NCBI GenBank assembly: GCA_015521085.1
Contig: WAOW01000005.1
Location: 310,001-374,000, forward strand
Direction of reading: 5' to 3'
Source: Candidatus Thermodiscus eudorianus
Lineage (GTDB): Archaea > Thermoproteota > Thermoprotei_A > Sulfolobales > Acidilobaceae
Length of the DNA stretch: 64,000 nucleotides
The position numbers were made by a program, and so were the translations under genes. This document shows positions 25,001 through 34,541 of the stretch, one piece after another; within the stretch, counting starts at the first letter, position 1, and every line of letters starts with the position of its first letter. The notes below the pieces were generated by a model, which ran no database searches, was not told the DNA's origin, and saw only the letters and a program-made list of their open reading frames with translations.

Positions 25001-26460
25001 GACTGTGCTGGTGTAGAGCCTCCAGGACTCATCGATTGCCTCCTACCATAATACATGACAGCTACTAAGGCTATAGCAAGCACTGCGAGGCCCACATACC
25101 AGGGCTCTGGCACCGGATAAGGCACCGAACCACCCTGCGTCAAATCATAGTAAGTTATCCCAGAGCCGCTACTTCCTACAGCAGAAGGCGCATAGCTGGG
25201 GCTAGACTGGGTTCCAGGTCCTGCGCCCGTAGCTGTGTATATGTAGTAGGGTCTAGCGCCCTCTGTGCCTTCCCTAACGATGTCTCCAGTAGCGCCATCG
25301 ACCCACGCGACTATTGGATCGCTGTATCGGAGGACTTTTCCAGAGTAATAGACGGTATCGGTGTAGGCTCTACCCTTAGCTACAAGATCAATGGCTGTAA
25401 CGAGTATGTCGTATTCGACCCCGGTATTGTTGTTTGAGAATATATAGGCGGCTCCGCTGTTAGAACCCGTAGCTACAATGATACCATACGCCTCTCCATC
25501 ATAAGAATCTGCTACATAAGCTACCGGAGTTAGCGAGGTACTATCGGTACTGTCGATGAATACCCACCCAATCTTGTCTAGATACTTGTAATAGTATAAG
25601 TCTCCGCCAGCCGCTACGAGAAAGCCATTAGTATAGTTGGCTATAGCGCTCTCAAGATCACTTGTTATCTTGCTAGAGATTATAGACACGTTGCTAACAG
25701 ACGCTATACTGCCATCGCCGTCAACCCTGTACAATTGAAGCTGCAGCGTATAGCCGATCCTAGCTAACACACCTTCATAATACGTTGTACCTATTTTCGT
25801 AACGGCCATATCATAAACCTCGTCTCCCGAGACAATGATATTCCGAGTGTAAGTGAGACTATTTAATCCCTGGTTTAGTGATATCGAGGCTGTCATATTA
25901 TACAAATATACCCTACCGCCCGCGTCGATTGAAGCCAACAAGAGTATGTATATGCTGGTTTCACTAGGAGTTGGAACCGAACTAGGTATCACGTCCAGAT
26001 CTATCGGGTCCTCATAGTCTCCTTTAATTTGTATGGAGTCCGATCCAATGTAACTCAATGTTCCGTCTGGATTTATGTTAAAGACGATAATCCTTATCTC
26101 CTGTACAATTGATCCTATGCTAGAGGGTAGCACTCCAGCAACCCATAGCTTGTTATCGGGCCCCACCTTACAGGCCACATACACTGTACTACTAGTGGAA
26201 TTAACCTGTTGAGCGTAGCCAGTCCTGGTTGAATCGAGGCTATTCACCTTGTATATTACCCCGGTATTAGATTGGTTTCCGACAACGTAGAGCAGGCCTT
26301 GCGATGGATCGCCGCATACACTCTTAGTCTTAGCTACACCGCCAAGTGTTACGAGGCCCTTTGTACCCAATGCTACGGTTACTTGCGCGCCTACAATTCC
26401 TACAAGCACGAGCGCTATTATCAAGGCCGTGGCTATTATCTTGGCTTTGTTCGTTTGCAT
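24994..26460 (-). CDS. Secreted protein with VPEP C-terminal sorting-like signal
   Basis: This is a 488-residue protein. A signal peptide (about residues 7-30) is followed by a beta-rich repetitive region with propeller-like segments such as KSVCGDPSQGLLYVVGN and DGDGSIASVSNVSI, possibly a beta-propeller. The tail reads PYPVPEPWYVGLAVLAIALV, then YYGRRQSMSPGG: a VPEP box, a membrane helix and basic residues. The same tripartite end occurs in the two beta-helix proteins of this window. In bacteria such tails are cut by exosortase and in archaea by archaeosortases. The ligand or role is unknown. It is convergent with the cytochrome gene and may be a surface partner. Confidence 0.75.
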   Translation of the reverse strand: MQTNKAKIIATALIIALVLVGIVGAQVTVALGTKGLVTLGGVAKTKSVCGDPSQGLLYVVGNQSNTGVIYKVNSLDSTRTGYAQQVNSTSSTVYVACKVGPDNKLWVAGVLPSSIGSIVQEIRIIVFNINPDGTLSYIGSDSIQIKGDYEDPIDLDVIPSSVPTPSETSIYILLLASIDAGGRVYLYNMTASISLNQGLNSLTYTRNIIVSGDEVYDMAVTKIGTTYYEGVLARIGYTLQLQLYRVDGDGSIASVSNVSIISSKITSDLESAIANYTNGFLVAAGGDLYYYKYLDKIGWVFIDSTDSTSLTPVAYVADSYDGEAYGIIVATGSNSGAAYIFSNNNTGVEYDILVTAIDLVAKGRAYTDTVYYSGKVLRYSDPIVAWVDGATGDIVREGTEGARPYYIYTATGAGPGTQSSPSYAPSAVGSSGSGITYYDLTQGGSVPYPVPEPWYVGLAVLAIALVAVMYYGRRQSMSPGGSTPAQSF

Positions 26461-26610
26461 GGTTATCAGTCCTCCCTTAGGCTATCTCCTGTAGGATTTT
26501 ATATTAGAAAACTTTGTACAGATGCCTAAATATTAGTTTGTAATAGTACTTATCTGTTAGAATTAGTTTATAGATGTTATTATATTAACAACCACAAGGA
26601 TTAATGACTT

Positions 26611-28134
26611 CTATAGATAGCCCTCTATGTTTATCTTTCTAATCTTCTTGTAGAATGCTACCCGGGAGTTGACGTACTCCATAAGCTCCTCCTCCGATAC
26701 CCTCTCACCCTTCTTCAGCCAGACCCGCGCAACCGGCTTCTGGCCTACCTCCTCGTCGGGCTCGCCGTATACGATTGCCCTGGCTACAGCTGGATGTTTC
26801 TCTAGTATGATTTCCAGATCCCGTGGTAGTATCGCATATGCCTTGTACTTTATCAGCCTCTTCCTGACGCCTCTAAAGTATAGTAGCCCGTCCTCGTCCA
26901 TGTGGATGAGGTCTCCGGTCCTCAGCCACCCGTCTACGAAGGCCTTCTCGTTCTCCTCGGGGTATTCGTAGCCTTTCATTATCCATGGGGCCTTGGCTAG
27001 GAGCTCGCCTGTCTCCCCAGGGCCCAGTTCCTTGCCGGGGTCCTCGGGGTCTACTAGCTTTACGTCTACGCTTGGTAGTGGGATTCCGAGCGTGCCCTTC
27101 ACGTGGGCCAGGTGGATCGGCTGGAGTGTTATGACGAGGCTCTCGGTCATTCCATAGGCTTGTACGAGTGGTGCCCCGAGCTTCTCCCTGTATTGGTCTT
27201 GGGTCTCCGGCTTTAGTGGTGCACCCGCTGAGATGCCTAGCCTCAGCTTCCCATGCATTGCTTCGTCTGCCTCGGCTACTAGTTGTTCGTGCATGAGTGG
27301 TGCTCCTGCGATGTACGTGGCGAGGCCCTCGCTTACCAGGCTCTTGGCCAGTCTTTTGTTCCATCTCCTCATAGCTACGACCGTTGCTCCTACTAGGAGT
27401 GGCGAGAGTAGTGAGAGCTGTAGTCCTAGCACGTGTGTTATAGATGCTACTAGTAGTGAGGAGTCCTTCTCGCTGAGCCCGGCCATTAGTGCCAGCGCCT
27501 TTGACGACGTGTATAGGCCTCTGTGGTGGTGTATTGTCTGCATTGTCCTCCCGGCTATGCCGGAGTAGTAGAGCGCGATGGAGTCGTCTAGCTCTCCTAT
27601 CTCGGGCTCGCTGTAGCCCCTTGCCAGTAGGGCCTCTGTGAAGCCTGCCACCTCTAGGCCTCCCGTCTTCTCGCCCGGAGTCTGGTCTGTTAGGAGGACG
27701 TGGCGTATCCCGGCTTCCTTTATCACGTCCTTGTTCTCCCTGTAGAACTCGCTGTCCATTATGTAGGCTGTGAACTCGCGGCCTTCTAGCTGCATCGCCA
27801 GGTCCTCGCCTATGGTGAGGGGGTCTATCAGGACGGTTCTGGCGCCTGTTGCTAGCGAGCCTAGTAGTGCTGCTATGGCTTGTATCGTGTTCCGCGCTGA
27901 GAAGGCTACTTGTGTACCCTTTTCTGCGCCTTTGGACTGGAGCCATGAGGCTATTGACTCGGTCGTCTTCTTGAGGTTTTTGAAGGTGATGCATGTCAGG
28001 TCTTCGGCTTGTATTAGCGCGCATTTCTCTGGGGGTTTGTCGCGTAGTATGGCCTTGTGTATTGGTTCGAACTCGCTGTCTAGTTCGTGGGGTATGCCTT
28101 TGGGCCAGACTTTGTGCCAGGGTCTGGGTTGCAC
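26611..28134 (-). CDS. Acyl-CoA synthetase-like AMP-ligase
   Basis: This 507-residue ANL-superfamily protein has motif A5 QAYGMTES, motif A7 GWLRTGDLIHMDEDGLLYF and an HPAVARAIVYGEPDEEVGQ-type C-terminal subdomain. The usual nucleotide loop TSGTTGxPK is degenerate (YYSGIAGRTMQT), and the C-terminal end stops soon after KKIRKINI, so adenylation may be weak or altered. It would activate a carboxylic acid with ATP and CoA. It is divergent from the livG operon across 88 bases, suggesting a joint function with the imported acid. Confidence 0.82.
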   Translation of the reverse strand: MQPRPWHKVWPKGIPHELDSEFEPIHKAILRDKPPEKCALIQAEDLTCITFKNLKKTTESIASWLQSKGAEKGTQVAFSARNTIQAIAALLGSLATGARTVLIDPLTIGEDLAMQLEGREFTAYIMDSEFYRENKDVIKEAGIRHVLLTDQTPGEKTGGLEVAGFTEALLARGYSEPEIGELDDSIALYYSGIAGRTMQTIHHHRGLYTSSKALALMAGLSEKDSSLLVASITHVLGLQLSLLSPLLVGATVVAMRRWNKRLAKSLVSEGLATYIAGAPLMHEQLVAEADEAMHGKLRLGISAGAPLKPETQDQYREKLGAPLVQAYGMTESLVITLQPIHLAHVKGTLGIPLPSVDVKLVDPEDPGKELGPGETGELLAKAPWIMKGYEYPEENEKAFVDGWLRTGDLIHMDEDGLLYFRGVRKRLIKYKAYAILPRDLEIILEKHPAVARAIVYGEPDEEVGQKPVARVWLKKGERVSEEELMEYVNSRVAFYKKIRKINIEGYL

Positions 28135-28222
28135 GGCCTTACACCGTATTACAATTACCAGTTGTATAATATTTTACTATTTCGCTCATTAAATCGGAAG
28201 ATTTTTTACAGTGGGATAGGCT
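28135..28222. promoter_or_regulatory. Divergent promoter region, AMP-ligase / livG
   Basis: 88 AT-rich bases with TATA-like TATAATATTTTA and an imperfect dyad TACAA-(7)-TTGTA near 28153-28169 that could be an operator for both directions. Confidence 0.4.
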
Positions 28223-29098
28223 ATGTTGTTAGTCGGTGGTCTTTTGGGGGGACGAGCCTTAGAGCTTAGATTGGAGACTCCTAAAGTCGACCACATATGG
28301 GATAAGGGGGAGTTCTACGAGAAGAAGGAGTACGAGAAGGAGACCCTGGTGAGGACCGAGGACGTCGTCGTCAAGTTCGGCGGCATAAGGGCGGTGGACG
28401 AGGTCTCGATAAGCGTAGAGCGGGGAGAGATACTAGGCATAATAGGGCCCAACGGCGCTGGCAAGACCAGCCTCCTAAACGTCATATCGGGCTTCTACAA
28501 GCCCTCAAGCGGCCGGGTCTACTTCAAGGACATGGACATAACCAAAATGCCTCCCCATGAGAGGGTTAAGCTAGGCATATCCAGGACATTCCAGCATAGC
28601 GAGCTCTTCCTAAGCATGACCGTTGTAGAGAACATAATGACGGGCCTCCACCCGTGGATGAAGGGCAACACTCTAACCTACGCCCTATGGACGCCTGGAG
28701 TACAAGAGTGGGAGGAGTGGGCCAGGGAGAAGACAGAGCACGTCATAGACCTACTAGACCTACACATGTACAGGCACCACGTAGTCGGCAGCCTATCCCC
28801 AGGAGTCCAGAAGAGGGTCGACCTAGCCAGGGCCATGGTCCAGGACCCGGAAGTAATATTCATGGACGAGCCAATGGCCGGCTTGACGAGAGAGGAGAAG
28901 GAGGACCTGGTGAGGGCTGTCCTTGAGATCTACGAGACCCGCGGGGTAACCTTCGTCCTGGTCGAACACGACCTGGAGGTCGTGATGGACATATGCAATA
29001 GGGTGGTTGTTATGGACTTCGGGAAGGTGATCGCCGAGGGCAAGCCCGAGGAGGTAGCAAAGGACCCGGTAGTCCTCCACGCCTTCATAGGGTTATAG
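28223..29098 (+). CDS. livG: Branched-chain-type ABC importer ATPase LivG
   Basis: This is a 291-residue ABC ATPase. Walker A is GPNGAGKTSLL, Walker B VIFMDEPMAGL and the switch VLVEHDLEVV, with the insertion between Q-loop and signature typical of LivG. The signature is unusual: LSPGVQKRVDLARAM instead of LSGGQQR. About 40 charged residues precede the normal LivG start. An internal GTG at 28349 is an alternative start. First gene of livG-acs-livH-livM-livK-livF. Confidence 0.9.
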   Translation: MLLVGGLLGGRALELRLETPKVDHIWDKGEFYEKKEYEKETLVRTEDVVVKFGGIRAVDEVSISVERGEILGIIGPNGAGKTSLLNVISGFYKPSSGRVYFKDMDITKMPPHERVKLGISRTFQHSELFLSMTVVENIMTGLHPWMKGNTLTYALWTPGVQEWEEWAREKTEHVIDLLDLHMYRHHVVGSLSPGVQKRVDLARAMVQDPEVIFMDEPMAGLTREEKEDLVRAVLEIYETRGVTFVLVEHDLEVVMDICNRVVVMDFGKVIAEGKPEEVAKDPVVLHAFIGL

Positions 29099-29112
29099 AG
29101 GAGCGTGGAACC

Positions 29113-31071
29113 ATGCTGTCGAGCGAGGTCCTACTAGAGGAGGTCAAGTCCCGGAGGGGCGAGGAGCCCTACGAGACAACCTTCCAATGGCTCCTCTACG
29201 AGAGGGCTGTCAAGACGCCGCGGGGCACGGCCTTCCGCTGGAAGCGCTACGGCATCTGGCACAAGTTCACCTGGAGAGACTACTTCGAGAGGGTCGCGTG
29301 GGCCGCGCTGGGCCTGAAGGAGCTGGGCCTTGAGGAGGGCGATAAAGGGGCGTTCATGACCTCCAATAGGCCGGCCTGGATAATCTACGAGATGGGGGTC
29401 CAGACGGCTGGCGGCGTCAGTATAGGCATCTACAGAGATAGCCTCAGCGACGAGGTAGCCTATGTTCTTGAGAGGAGCGATTCGAGGTACGTGCTAGTAG
29501 AGGGCCAGGAGCAGCTAGATAGAGTGCTCGACTCGGGGGTCGACGTTGACAAGATAATAGTCGACGAGGCTAAGGGCCTCCACCAGTACCGCGGGAGCCT
29601 CGGGAAGAAGATCATAACCTTCGGCGACCTACTAGTCATCGGGAGGAAGGCCTACAAGTCCAACGGCGACAGGGCTCTAAAGAGGATGCTCGCAGACCTA
29701 GACCCCGACATGATATGCGGCCTCTTCACCACGAGCGGCACCACCGGGCTCCCCAAACTGGCAATGCTCTCCTACAAGAGCATGCTCGCCATGGCCTACC
29801 AGCTAAACGACTGGGACCCCGTGGGCGAGGACTGGGAGTACGTCTCCTTCCTGCCGACGGCCTGGATAGGGGAGCAGATGATGAGCATATCATGGCACAC
29901 GCTCTCCGGGTTCAGGGTGAACTTCCCAGAGACGCCGGACACCATGTGGCACGACTTCAGGGAGATAGCACCCCACTTCCTATTCGCGCCGCCCAGGATA
30001 TGGGAGAGGATAGCGAAGGACATAATGGCCAAGATAGAGGACAGCGACCCCCTAAAGAAGGCCGCCTACAGGATAGCCATGTGGATAGGCGAGAGGGCCG
30101 CCAAGACCAGGCTCGTCAAGGGCAGGTCCAAGCCCACGCTACCCTGGAGGATACTCCACTACGTAGCCTACTGGCTGGCCTTCAGGCACATACTCGACAA
30201 GAACGGGCTGAAGAGGGTTAAGAGGGCCTACACGGGCGGGGCAATGATAGCGGAGGACTACATCTTCTACTACCACTCGCTGGGGGTAAACCTCAAGCAG
30301 ATCTACGGGCAGACGGAGGTCGCTGGTATAGCTGTGGTGCACCCGGACGACGACGTCAGGGCGGATACCGTGGGCAAGCCGCTTCCACTGACAGAGGTCC
30401 GCATAGCCGAGGACGGCGAGATACTCATAAAGAGCCCAGCGTTGATGAAGGGATACTATAAGAACGAGGAGGCCACTAGGAAGACCATAGTAGGCGGGTG
30501 GCTGAAGACCGGCGACGTGGGCGAGCTCACCGAGGACGGCCACCTCAAGATCAAGGATAGGGCCAAGGAGATAATAGTCCTGGAGGACGGCACTGTCGTA
30601 GCCCCGCAGATAGTCCAGAACAAGCTGAAGTTCAGCCCCTACATAGGGGAGGCCGCTATAATAGGCTCCGGCAAGCCGTACCTGGTGGCGCTACTCAACA
30701 TAGACTTCGAGACAGTCTCCCGCTGGGCTGAGAGGAGGAGGGTAGCCTTCACGAGCTACTCCGACCTATCGCAGAAGCCCGAGGTTCTCGGGCTCTTGAA
30801 GAGGGAGGTTTCCAGGGCTAACAATAGGCTCCCTGAGAAGATGAGGGTCAGGAAGTTCGCAAGCCTCTTCAAGGAGTTCCACCCGGACGACGAGGAGATG
30901 ACTAGGACGAGGAAGCTGAGGAGGAAGGTCATAGAAACCAGGTACGCGGGACTCATAGAGGCCATGTACCAGGGAATGGAGGAGTACGAGCTGACCGTCG
31001 TCATGAAGCTGGAGGACGGCAGGCGAGTGCCGGTCACCAAGAAGGTGAAGATAATAGACGTGTCGAGGTGA
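29113..31071 (+). CDS. Long-chain-type acyl-CoA synthetase inside the liv operon
   Basis: This 652-residue AMP-forming ligase of the FadD/LACS type has a nucleotide loop TTSGTTGLPKLAML (about residue 208), YGQTEVAG, and GWLKTGDVGELTEDGHLKIK with DRAKEIIVLEDGTVVAP. All adenylation motifs are intact. It lies 14 bases after livG and 6 bases before livH, so it is cotranscribed with an importer for branched-chain amino acids or other acids. The inference is that the importer's cargo is a fatty, aromatic or branched carboxylate, which this enzyme traps as the CoA thioester. Chain-length preference is not predictable. Confidence 0.9.
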   Translation: MLSSEVLLEEVKSRRGEEPYETTFQWLLYERAVKTPRGTAFRWKRYGIWHKFTWRDYFERVAWAALGLKELGLEEGDKGAFMTSNRPAWIIYEMGVQTAGGVSIGIYRDSLSDEVAYVLERSDSRYVLVEGQEQLDRVLDSGVDVDKIIVDEAKGLHQYRGSLGKKIITFGDLLVIGRKAYKSNGDRALKRMLADLDPDMICGLFTTSGTTGLPKLAMLSYKSMLAMAYQLNDWDPVGEDWEYVSFLPTAWIGEQMMSISWHTLSGFRVNFPETPDTMWHDFREIAPHFLFAPPRIWERIAKDIMAKIEDSDPLKKAAYRIAMWIGERAAKTRLVKGRSKPTLPWRILHYVAYWLAFRHILDKNGLKRVKRAYTGGAMIAEDYIFYYHSLGVNLKQIYGQTEVAGIAVVHPDDDVRADTVGKPLPLTEVRIAEDGEILIKSPALMKGYYKNEEATRKTIVGGWLKTGDVGELTEDGHLKIKDRAKEIIVLEDGTVVAPQIVQNKLKFSPYIGEAAIIGSGKPYLVALLNIDFETVSRWAERRRVAFTSYSDLSQKPEVLGLLKREVSRANNRLPEKMRVRKFASLFKEFHPDDEEMTRTRKLRRKVIETRYAGLIEAMYQGMEEYELTVVMKLEDGRRVPVTKKVKIIDVSR

Positions 31072-31077
31072 AGAATA

Positions 31078-31953
31078 GTGGATGTTGGCATTATACTCCA
31101 GTCGACTCTTAGAGGCGCCATAATCGGCATAATCTACGCGATGATAGCCCTCGGCTACAACATAGTCTATAGAGTCAATAAGTCGATAAACTTCGCCCAC
31201 CCCACTATAGTACTCTTAACAGCCTACGTCGCGCTAATGGCATCGTACAGGTACGGCCCCCTGGTATCCTATACGCTAGCGATAGTCACAGCCATAATAA
31301 CTAGCGTGGCTATAGAGAGGCTCGTGGCCAGGCCGCTCCTAGGCAGGAACCCCATCGCCCTGATAGGGGCGACGCTGGGAGTATACTACCTGTTGAAGGG
31401 CGTCACCCTAACCATAGGAGGAGGCACCACGGCCGCGCTACCAATACCCTACAGGGTATACTCGTTCGGGGCAATCAAGATGGCCTCGAACGACATCGTA
31501 TCGCTCGTGGGAACAACCCTAGTCCTAGCGACGATAATCATACTCCACAACAGGACCAGGCTGGGCGCTGCTATGAGGGCTGTGGCGGAGGACGTTATCG
31601 GGGCGGCCGCGTACGGTATACCGGTTAGGAGGCTCCTGGTACTGAGCTGGGTGCTAGCAGGCCTCGTCGGAGGCTTCGGAGGCATATTCCTGGCCGTCAA
31701 GAACCAGGTCTCGGTAGAACTTGAATACTATGCCATAAGGGCGCTGGCCGTAAGCCTGATCGCTGGCCTAGACAGTATCGGTGGGGTAGTGGTCGGGGGC
31801 ATAGCCCTGGGTATAACTGAGGAGCTGGGGAGCCTCCTGCTAGGCGAGTACCTGCCGGGTATAGGGTATGATATCGCCTTCTTCATACTCTTGCTGGTCT
31901 TGTTTGTGAAGCCTTATGGGCTGTTCGGGACGGAGAGGATCGAGAGGATCTAG
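31078..31953 (+). CDS. livH: Branched-chain-type ABC permease LivH
   Basis: This is a 291-residue membrane protein with a GTG start. It has about eight helices and the family segments MIALGYNIVYRVNKSINFAH and AGLVGGFGGIFLAVKNQ, then GLDSIGGVVVGGIALGITEE. It is one of the two permease subunits of the Liv-type importer and is 12 bases before livM. Confidence 0.92.
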   Translation: MDVGIILQSTLRGAIIGIIYAMIALGYNIVYRVNKSINFAHPTIVLLTAYVALMASYRYGPLVSYTLAIVTAIITSVAIERLVARPLLGRNPIALIGATLGVYYLLKGVTLTIGGGTTAALPIPYRVYSFGAIKMASNDIVSLVGTTLVLATIIILHNRTRLGAAMRAVAEDVIGAAAYGIPVRRLLVLSWVLAGLVGGFGGIFLAVKNQVSVELEYYAIRALAVSLIAGLDSIGGVVVGGIALGITEELGSLLLGEYLPGIGYDIAFFILLLVLFVKPYGLFGTERIERI

Positions 31954-31965
31954 AGGTGGTGTAGG

Positions 31966-33003
31966 ATGCCTGCTGGAGTGTTCAAGGAGACCTACAGGTC
32001 TGACATGGCCCATCTAAGGTATCCTATACACTATGCGGGCCTCATCATAGGGCTCATACTAGCCTTCACCGCTCCACTATACTTGAAGGGCTACTACCTC
32101 AGCCAGGCGATCGTGTTCATGATCTTCCTAGTGGCCACCGTCGGCTTGAACATAACGCTGGGGCTGGCTGGTCTAGTGAGCCTAGCCCACGGCGCGCTGA
32201 TGGGTGCTGGAGCCTATACCGTCGCGCTCCTGGCTTCGAGGCTGGGGCTCAACACGCTACTGGTACTCCCCTTGGCCGGCCTGGCGGCTGCTGGCCTCGG
32301 GTTCATACTGAGCCTCCCCAGCTTCAAGCTCAAGGGCTACTATCTTGCCATGGCTAGCCTGGCCGCTCAATTCATACTGGAGTACATCTACTCCTTCCTA
32401 GCCCCGGAGCAGTACATCAGCATGCCCTTCGAGACCAAGGAGATAAACGGCGTGTTCTTCGGCGAGGGGGTCCCCCTCTACTACCTAAGCCTCATAGTCA
32501 CCCTGGTACTGCTAGTGGTGGCGGCCAACATTGGCAGGGGGAGCCTGGGCAGGGCTATGAAGGCGGTCAGGGACAACGATGTGGCGGCCGAGATAGTGGG
32601 TATAAACGTTACCAGGACAAAGGCCCTCGCGTTCACCATAGGAGGCTTCTACGCCGGGATCGCGGGTGGCCTCTACGCGATCTACAGCTCCGGTATAGGC
32701 TGGGAGGGCTTCACCCTCCTCACATCGATAGAGCTGCTCGGCATGGTGCTGATCGGGGGGCCTGGTAGGATTGTGTGGGGGAGTATACTTGGAGTTCTCC
32801 TCTTGAAGACTGGGTGGACGAACCTGGAGAGCTACTTGAGCCCGTGGCTTATAAGCGCTGGCCTCGACATAATAGCCTCGTCGGCGAAGTACATTGTCCT
32901 GGGAGTCCTTATAGCCTCGTTCATTATAATCGAGCCCGAGGGGTTCATAGCTATACTTAGGAGGATAAAGGAGTACCTGCGGCTGTGGCCTTACAGCTAT
33001 TAG
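31966..33003 (+). CDS. livM: Branched-chain-type ABC permease LivM
   Basis: This 345-residue permease is the partner of LivH. Helix-rich segments and the family motif LGRAMKAVRDNDVAAEIVGI, the EAA-like coupling loop, are present, followed by FTIGGFYAGIAGGLYAI. It ends just before an AT-rich gap with its own promoter signals for livK. A larger GC palindrome, GAGGGGGTCCCCCTC (32464-32478), lies inside the gene. Confidence 0.92.
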   Translation: MPAGVFKETYRSDMAHLRYPIHYAGLIIGLILAFTAPLYLKGYYLSQAIVFMIFLVATVGLNITLGLAGLVSLAHGALMGAGAYTVALLASRLGLNTLLVLPLAGLAAAGLGFILSLPSFKLKGYYLAMASLAAQFILEYIYSFLAPEQYISMPFETKEINGVFFGEGVPLYYLSLIVTLVLLVVAANIGRGSLGRAMKAVRDNDVAAEIVGINVTRTKALAFTIGGFYAGIAGGLYAIYSSGIGWEGFTLLTSIELLGMVLIGGPGRIVWGSILGVLLLKTGWTNLESYLSPWLISAGLDIIASSAKYIVLGVLIASFIIIEPEGFIAILRRIKEYLRLWPYSY

Positions 33004-33010
33004 TTCGTCT

Positions 33011-33107
33011 ATTACCCTCCTTCATATTTATATAATATCACATGTTTTATTAATATAAATTATAGGGTAATGTACATGTTCGCCACGTAGAAAAACTCTT
33101 TTATATT
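33011..33107 (+). promoter_or_regulatory. Promoter/operator region of livK
   Basis: ATTACCCT (33011-33018) is mirrored by AGGGTAAT (33064-33071) around an AT-rich core, and CTTTTATATT (33098-33107) makes a good TATA box. This allows the binding protein to be transcribed separately and more strongly than its membrane partners. Confidence 0.5.
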
Positions 33108-33167
33108 GAAGTGGGCACACATTTAAATCGAACTATATATTCCTCAAGGGGAGAAGGGTGGGATCGA

Positions 33168-34466
33168 GTGGATCTTAAAGTCGCAGGAGGCGTAATCCTC
33201 GTAATAATAATCATACTCGCCGCGGCCTATGTCTTCATGGGCAAGGGAGGAGGCGGAGGAGCAGAGACGACGACAACCGCAGCACCCGCGAAGGAGATCA
33301 CGATAAACGTCGGCCTCCTAGTAGACGAGACCGGCCCGACCAGCGACGTAGGCAAAGGATACTCGCTCGGTGCAGAGACCGCGCTGAAATACTTCAACGA
33401 GAAAGGCATATACACCAAAGACGGTGTCAGGGTCAAGATAAACTACATAAAACGTGACTACGCTTACAAGCCCGACCAGGCAGAGGCCTTCTACAAGGAG
33501 TTCAAAGAGAAATACCATGTTATAGCGATAATCGGGTGGGGAACCGCCGACACCGAGAAGCTAAGCGACACCGTGGCGAAGGACAAGGTAGTATACATAA
33601 GCGCCAGCTACTCGGCGAAGCTTACTGTCAAGCCCTACAACTTCTTCCCAGCACCAGACTACAGCACACAGGCATGCGCAGGGCTAAGCTTCCTAGCCCA
33701 GGAGAAGCCTGGAGGCAACCTAGTACTACTATACGATCACAAAGTAGCCTACAGCCGCAGCCCAATACCAGCGATAAAGAGCGTGGCCCAACAGCTGAAC
33801 CTAAACCTGGCCGGAGACTTCGACCTGCCACTGAAGGCTACAGAGTCCACGGCCGAGACCGTGATCAGCGACGCGGCGACCAAGAACCCCGACTGCTTCT
33901 GGTGCGGCAACACAATAAGCAGCTGTACCCTAGCCGTTAAGGCGATGCACAAGCTAGGAGTCAACGGCATCCTACTGGCAAACGTCTGGGGCTTCGACGA
34001 GAGGGTAGTAGATCTAGTAGGCGAGGCGGGCTACGGCAGGATGGCCGGAGTCTCGCCCTTCGTATACCCGATGTTCGCCGACAGCCTAGGAGCCAAGGGG
34101 ATAGAGACGCTCCGCGAGGCCGCGAAGATGTTCAACGTGCCGAGCGACAAGATAGACCTAAGGTTCACCCAGGGCTTCCTCAACGTATGGCTACTAGTGC
34201 AGGCCATAGAGAGGACCGACTCCCAGAGCCTACAGCAGAAGGGCGGAGAAGCCCTGAAGGCGGCACTAGAATCTTCGTGCAACGGGGAGCCGTTCTCCTT
34301 CGGAGGCCTGACCGCCGACGTACTACGCTTCTGCCCAGGAAACCACGTGCCCTACGTGAAGAGTTACGTCGTAGTACTCGACACTGATGGCACCTTCAAG
34401 ATCAAGGGGCCCTTTGAGCCGCCGAAGGGCGCTAACTGTGCGCAGATAACCATCCAGCAGGGCTAG
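33168..34466 (+). CDS. livK: Branched-chain-type ABC substrate-binding protein LivK
   Basis: The start was chosen at GTG 33168. The upstream in-frame GTG (33111) lies too close to the TATA box at 33098-33107. The 432-residue product has an N-terminal membrane anchor (VILVIIIILAAAYVF), then a glycine/threonine-rich linker and a type I periplasmic-binding fold starting INVGLLVDETGPTSDVGKGY. Cysteines are scattered through the domain. Anchoring by a helix, not a lipobox, is common in crenarchaeal binding proteins. The ligand is probably an organic or amino acid. A poly-T stretch follows the stop. Confidence 0.9.
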   Translation: MDLKVAGGVILVIIIILAAAYVFMGKGGGGGAETTTTAAPAKEITINVGLLVDETGPTSDVGKGYSLGAETALKYFNEKGIYTKDGVRVKINYIKRDYAYKPDQAEAFYKEFKEKYHVIAIIGWGTADTEKLSDTVAKDKVVYISASYSAKLTVKPYNFFPAPDYSTQACAGLSFLAQEKPGGNLVLLYDHKVAYSRSPIPAIKSVAQQLNLNLAGDFDLPLKATESTAETVISDAATKNPDCFWCGNTISSCTLAVKAMHKLGVNGILLANVWGFDERVVDLVGEAGYGRMAGVSPFVYPMFADSLGAKGIETLREAAKMFNVPSDKIDLRFTQGFLNVWLLVQAIERTDSQSLQQKGGEALKAALESSCNGEPFSFGGLTADVLRFCPGNHVPYVKSYVVVLDTDGTFKIKGPFEPPKGANCAQITIQQG

Positions 34467-34488
34467 CGTAGCCCACTCTTGTAACATC

Positions 34489-34495
34489 CTTTTTT
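34489..34495 (+). terminator. Poly-T terminator after livK
   Basis: A CTTTTTT run 23 bases past the livK stop, the usual archaeal oligo-T terminator. Confidence 0.5.
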
Positions 34496-34541
34496 CCCTC
34501 CCATTGTATCTTATAGTGTCGGGTCATGTGGTGCACTGGAT

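Noticed and set aside
26873-28024. 383-codon minus-strand ORF
   Set aside because: Same strand as the AMP-ligase but frame-shifted. The ligase frame carries ANL motifs and this one is an Arg-rich shadow.
32464-32478. GAGGGGGTCCCCCTC as a copy of the iterated palindrome
   Set aside because: It is a longer G/C palindrome and not an exact GAGGGWCCCTC. Not counted among the 17.
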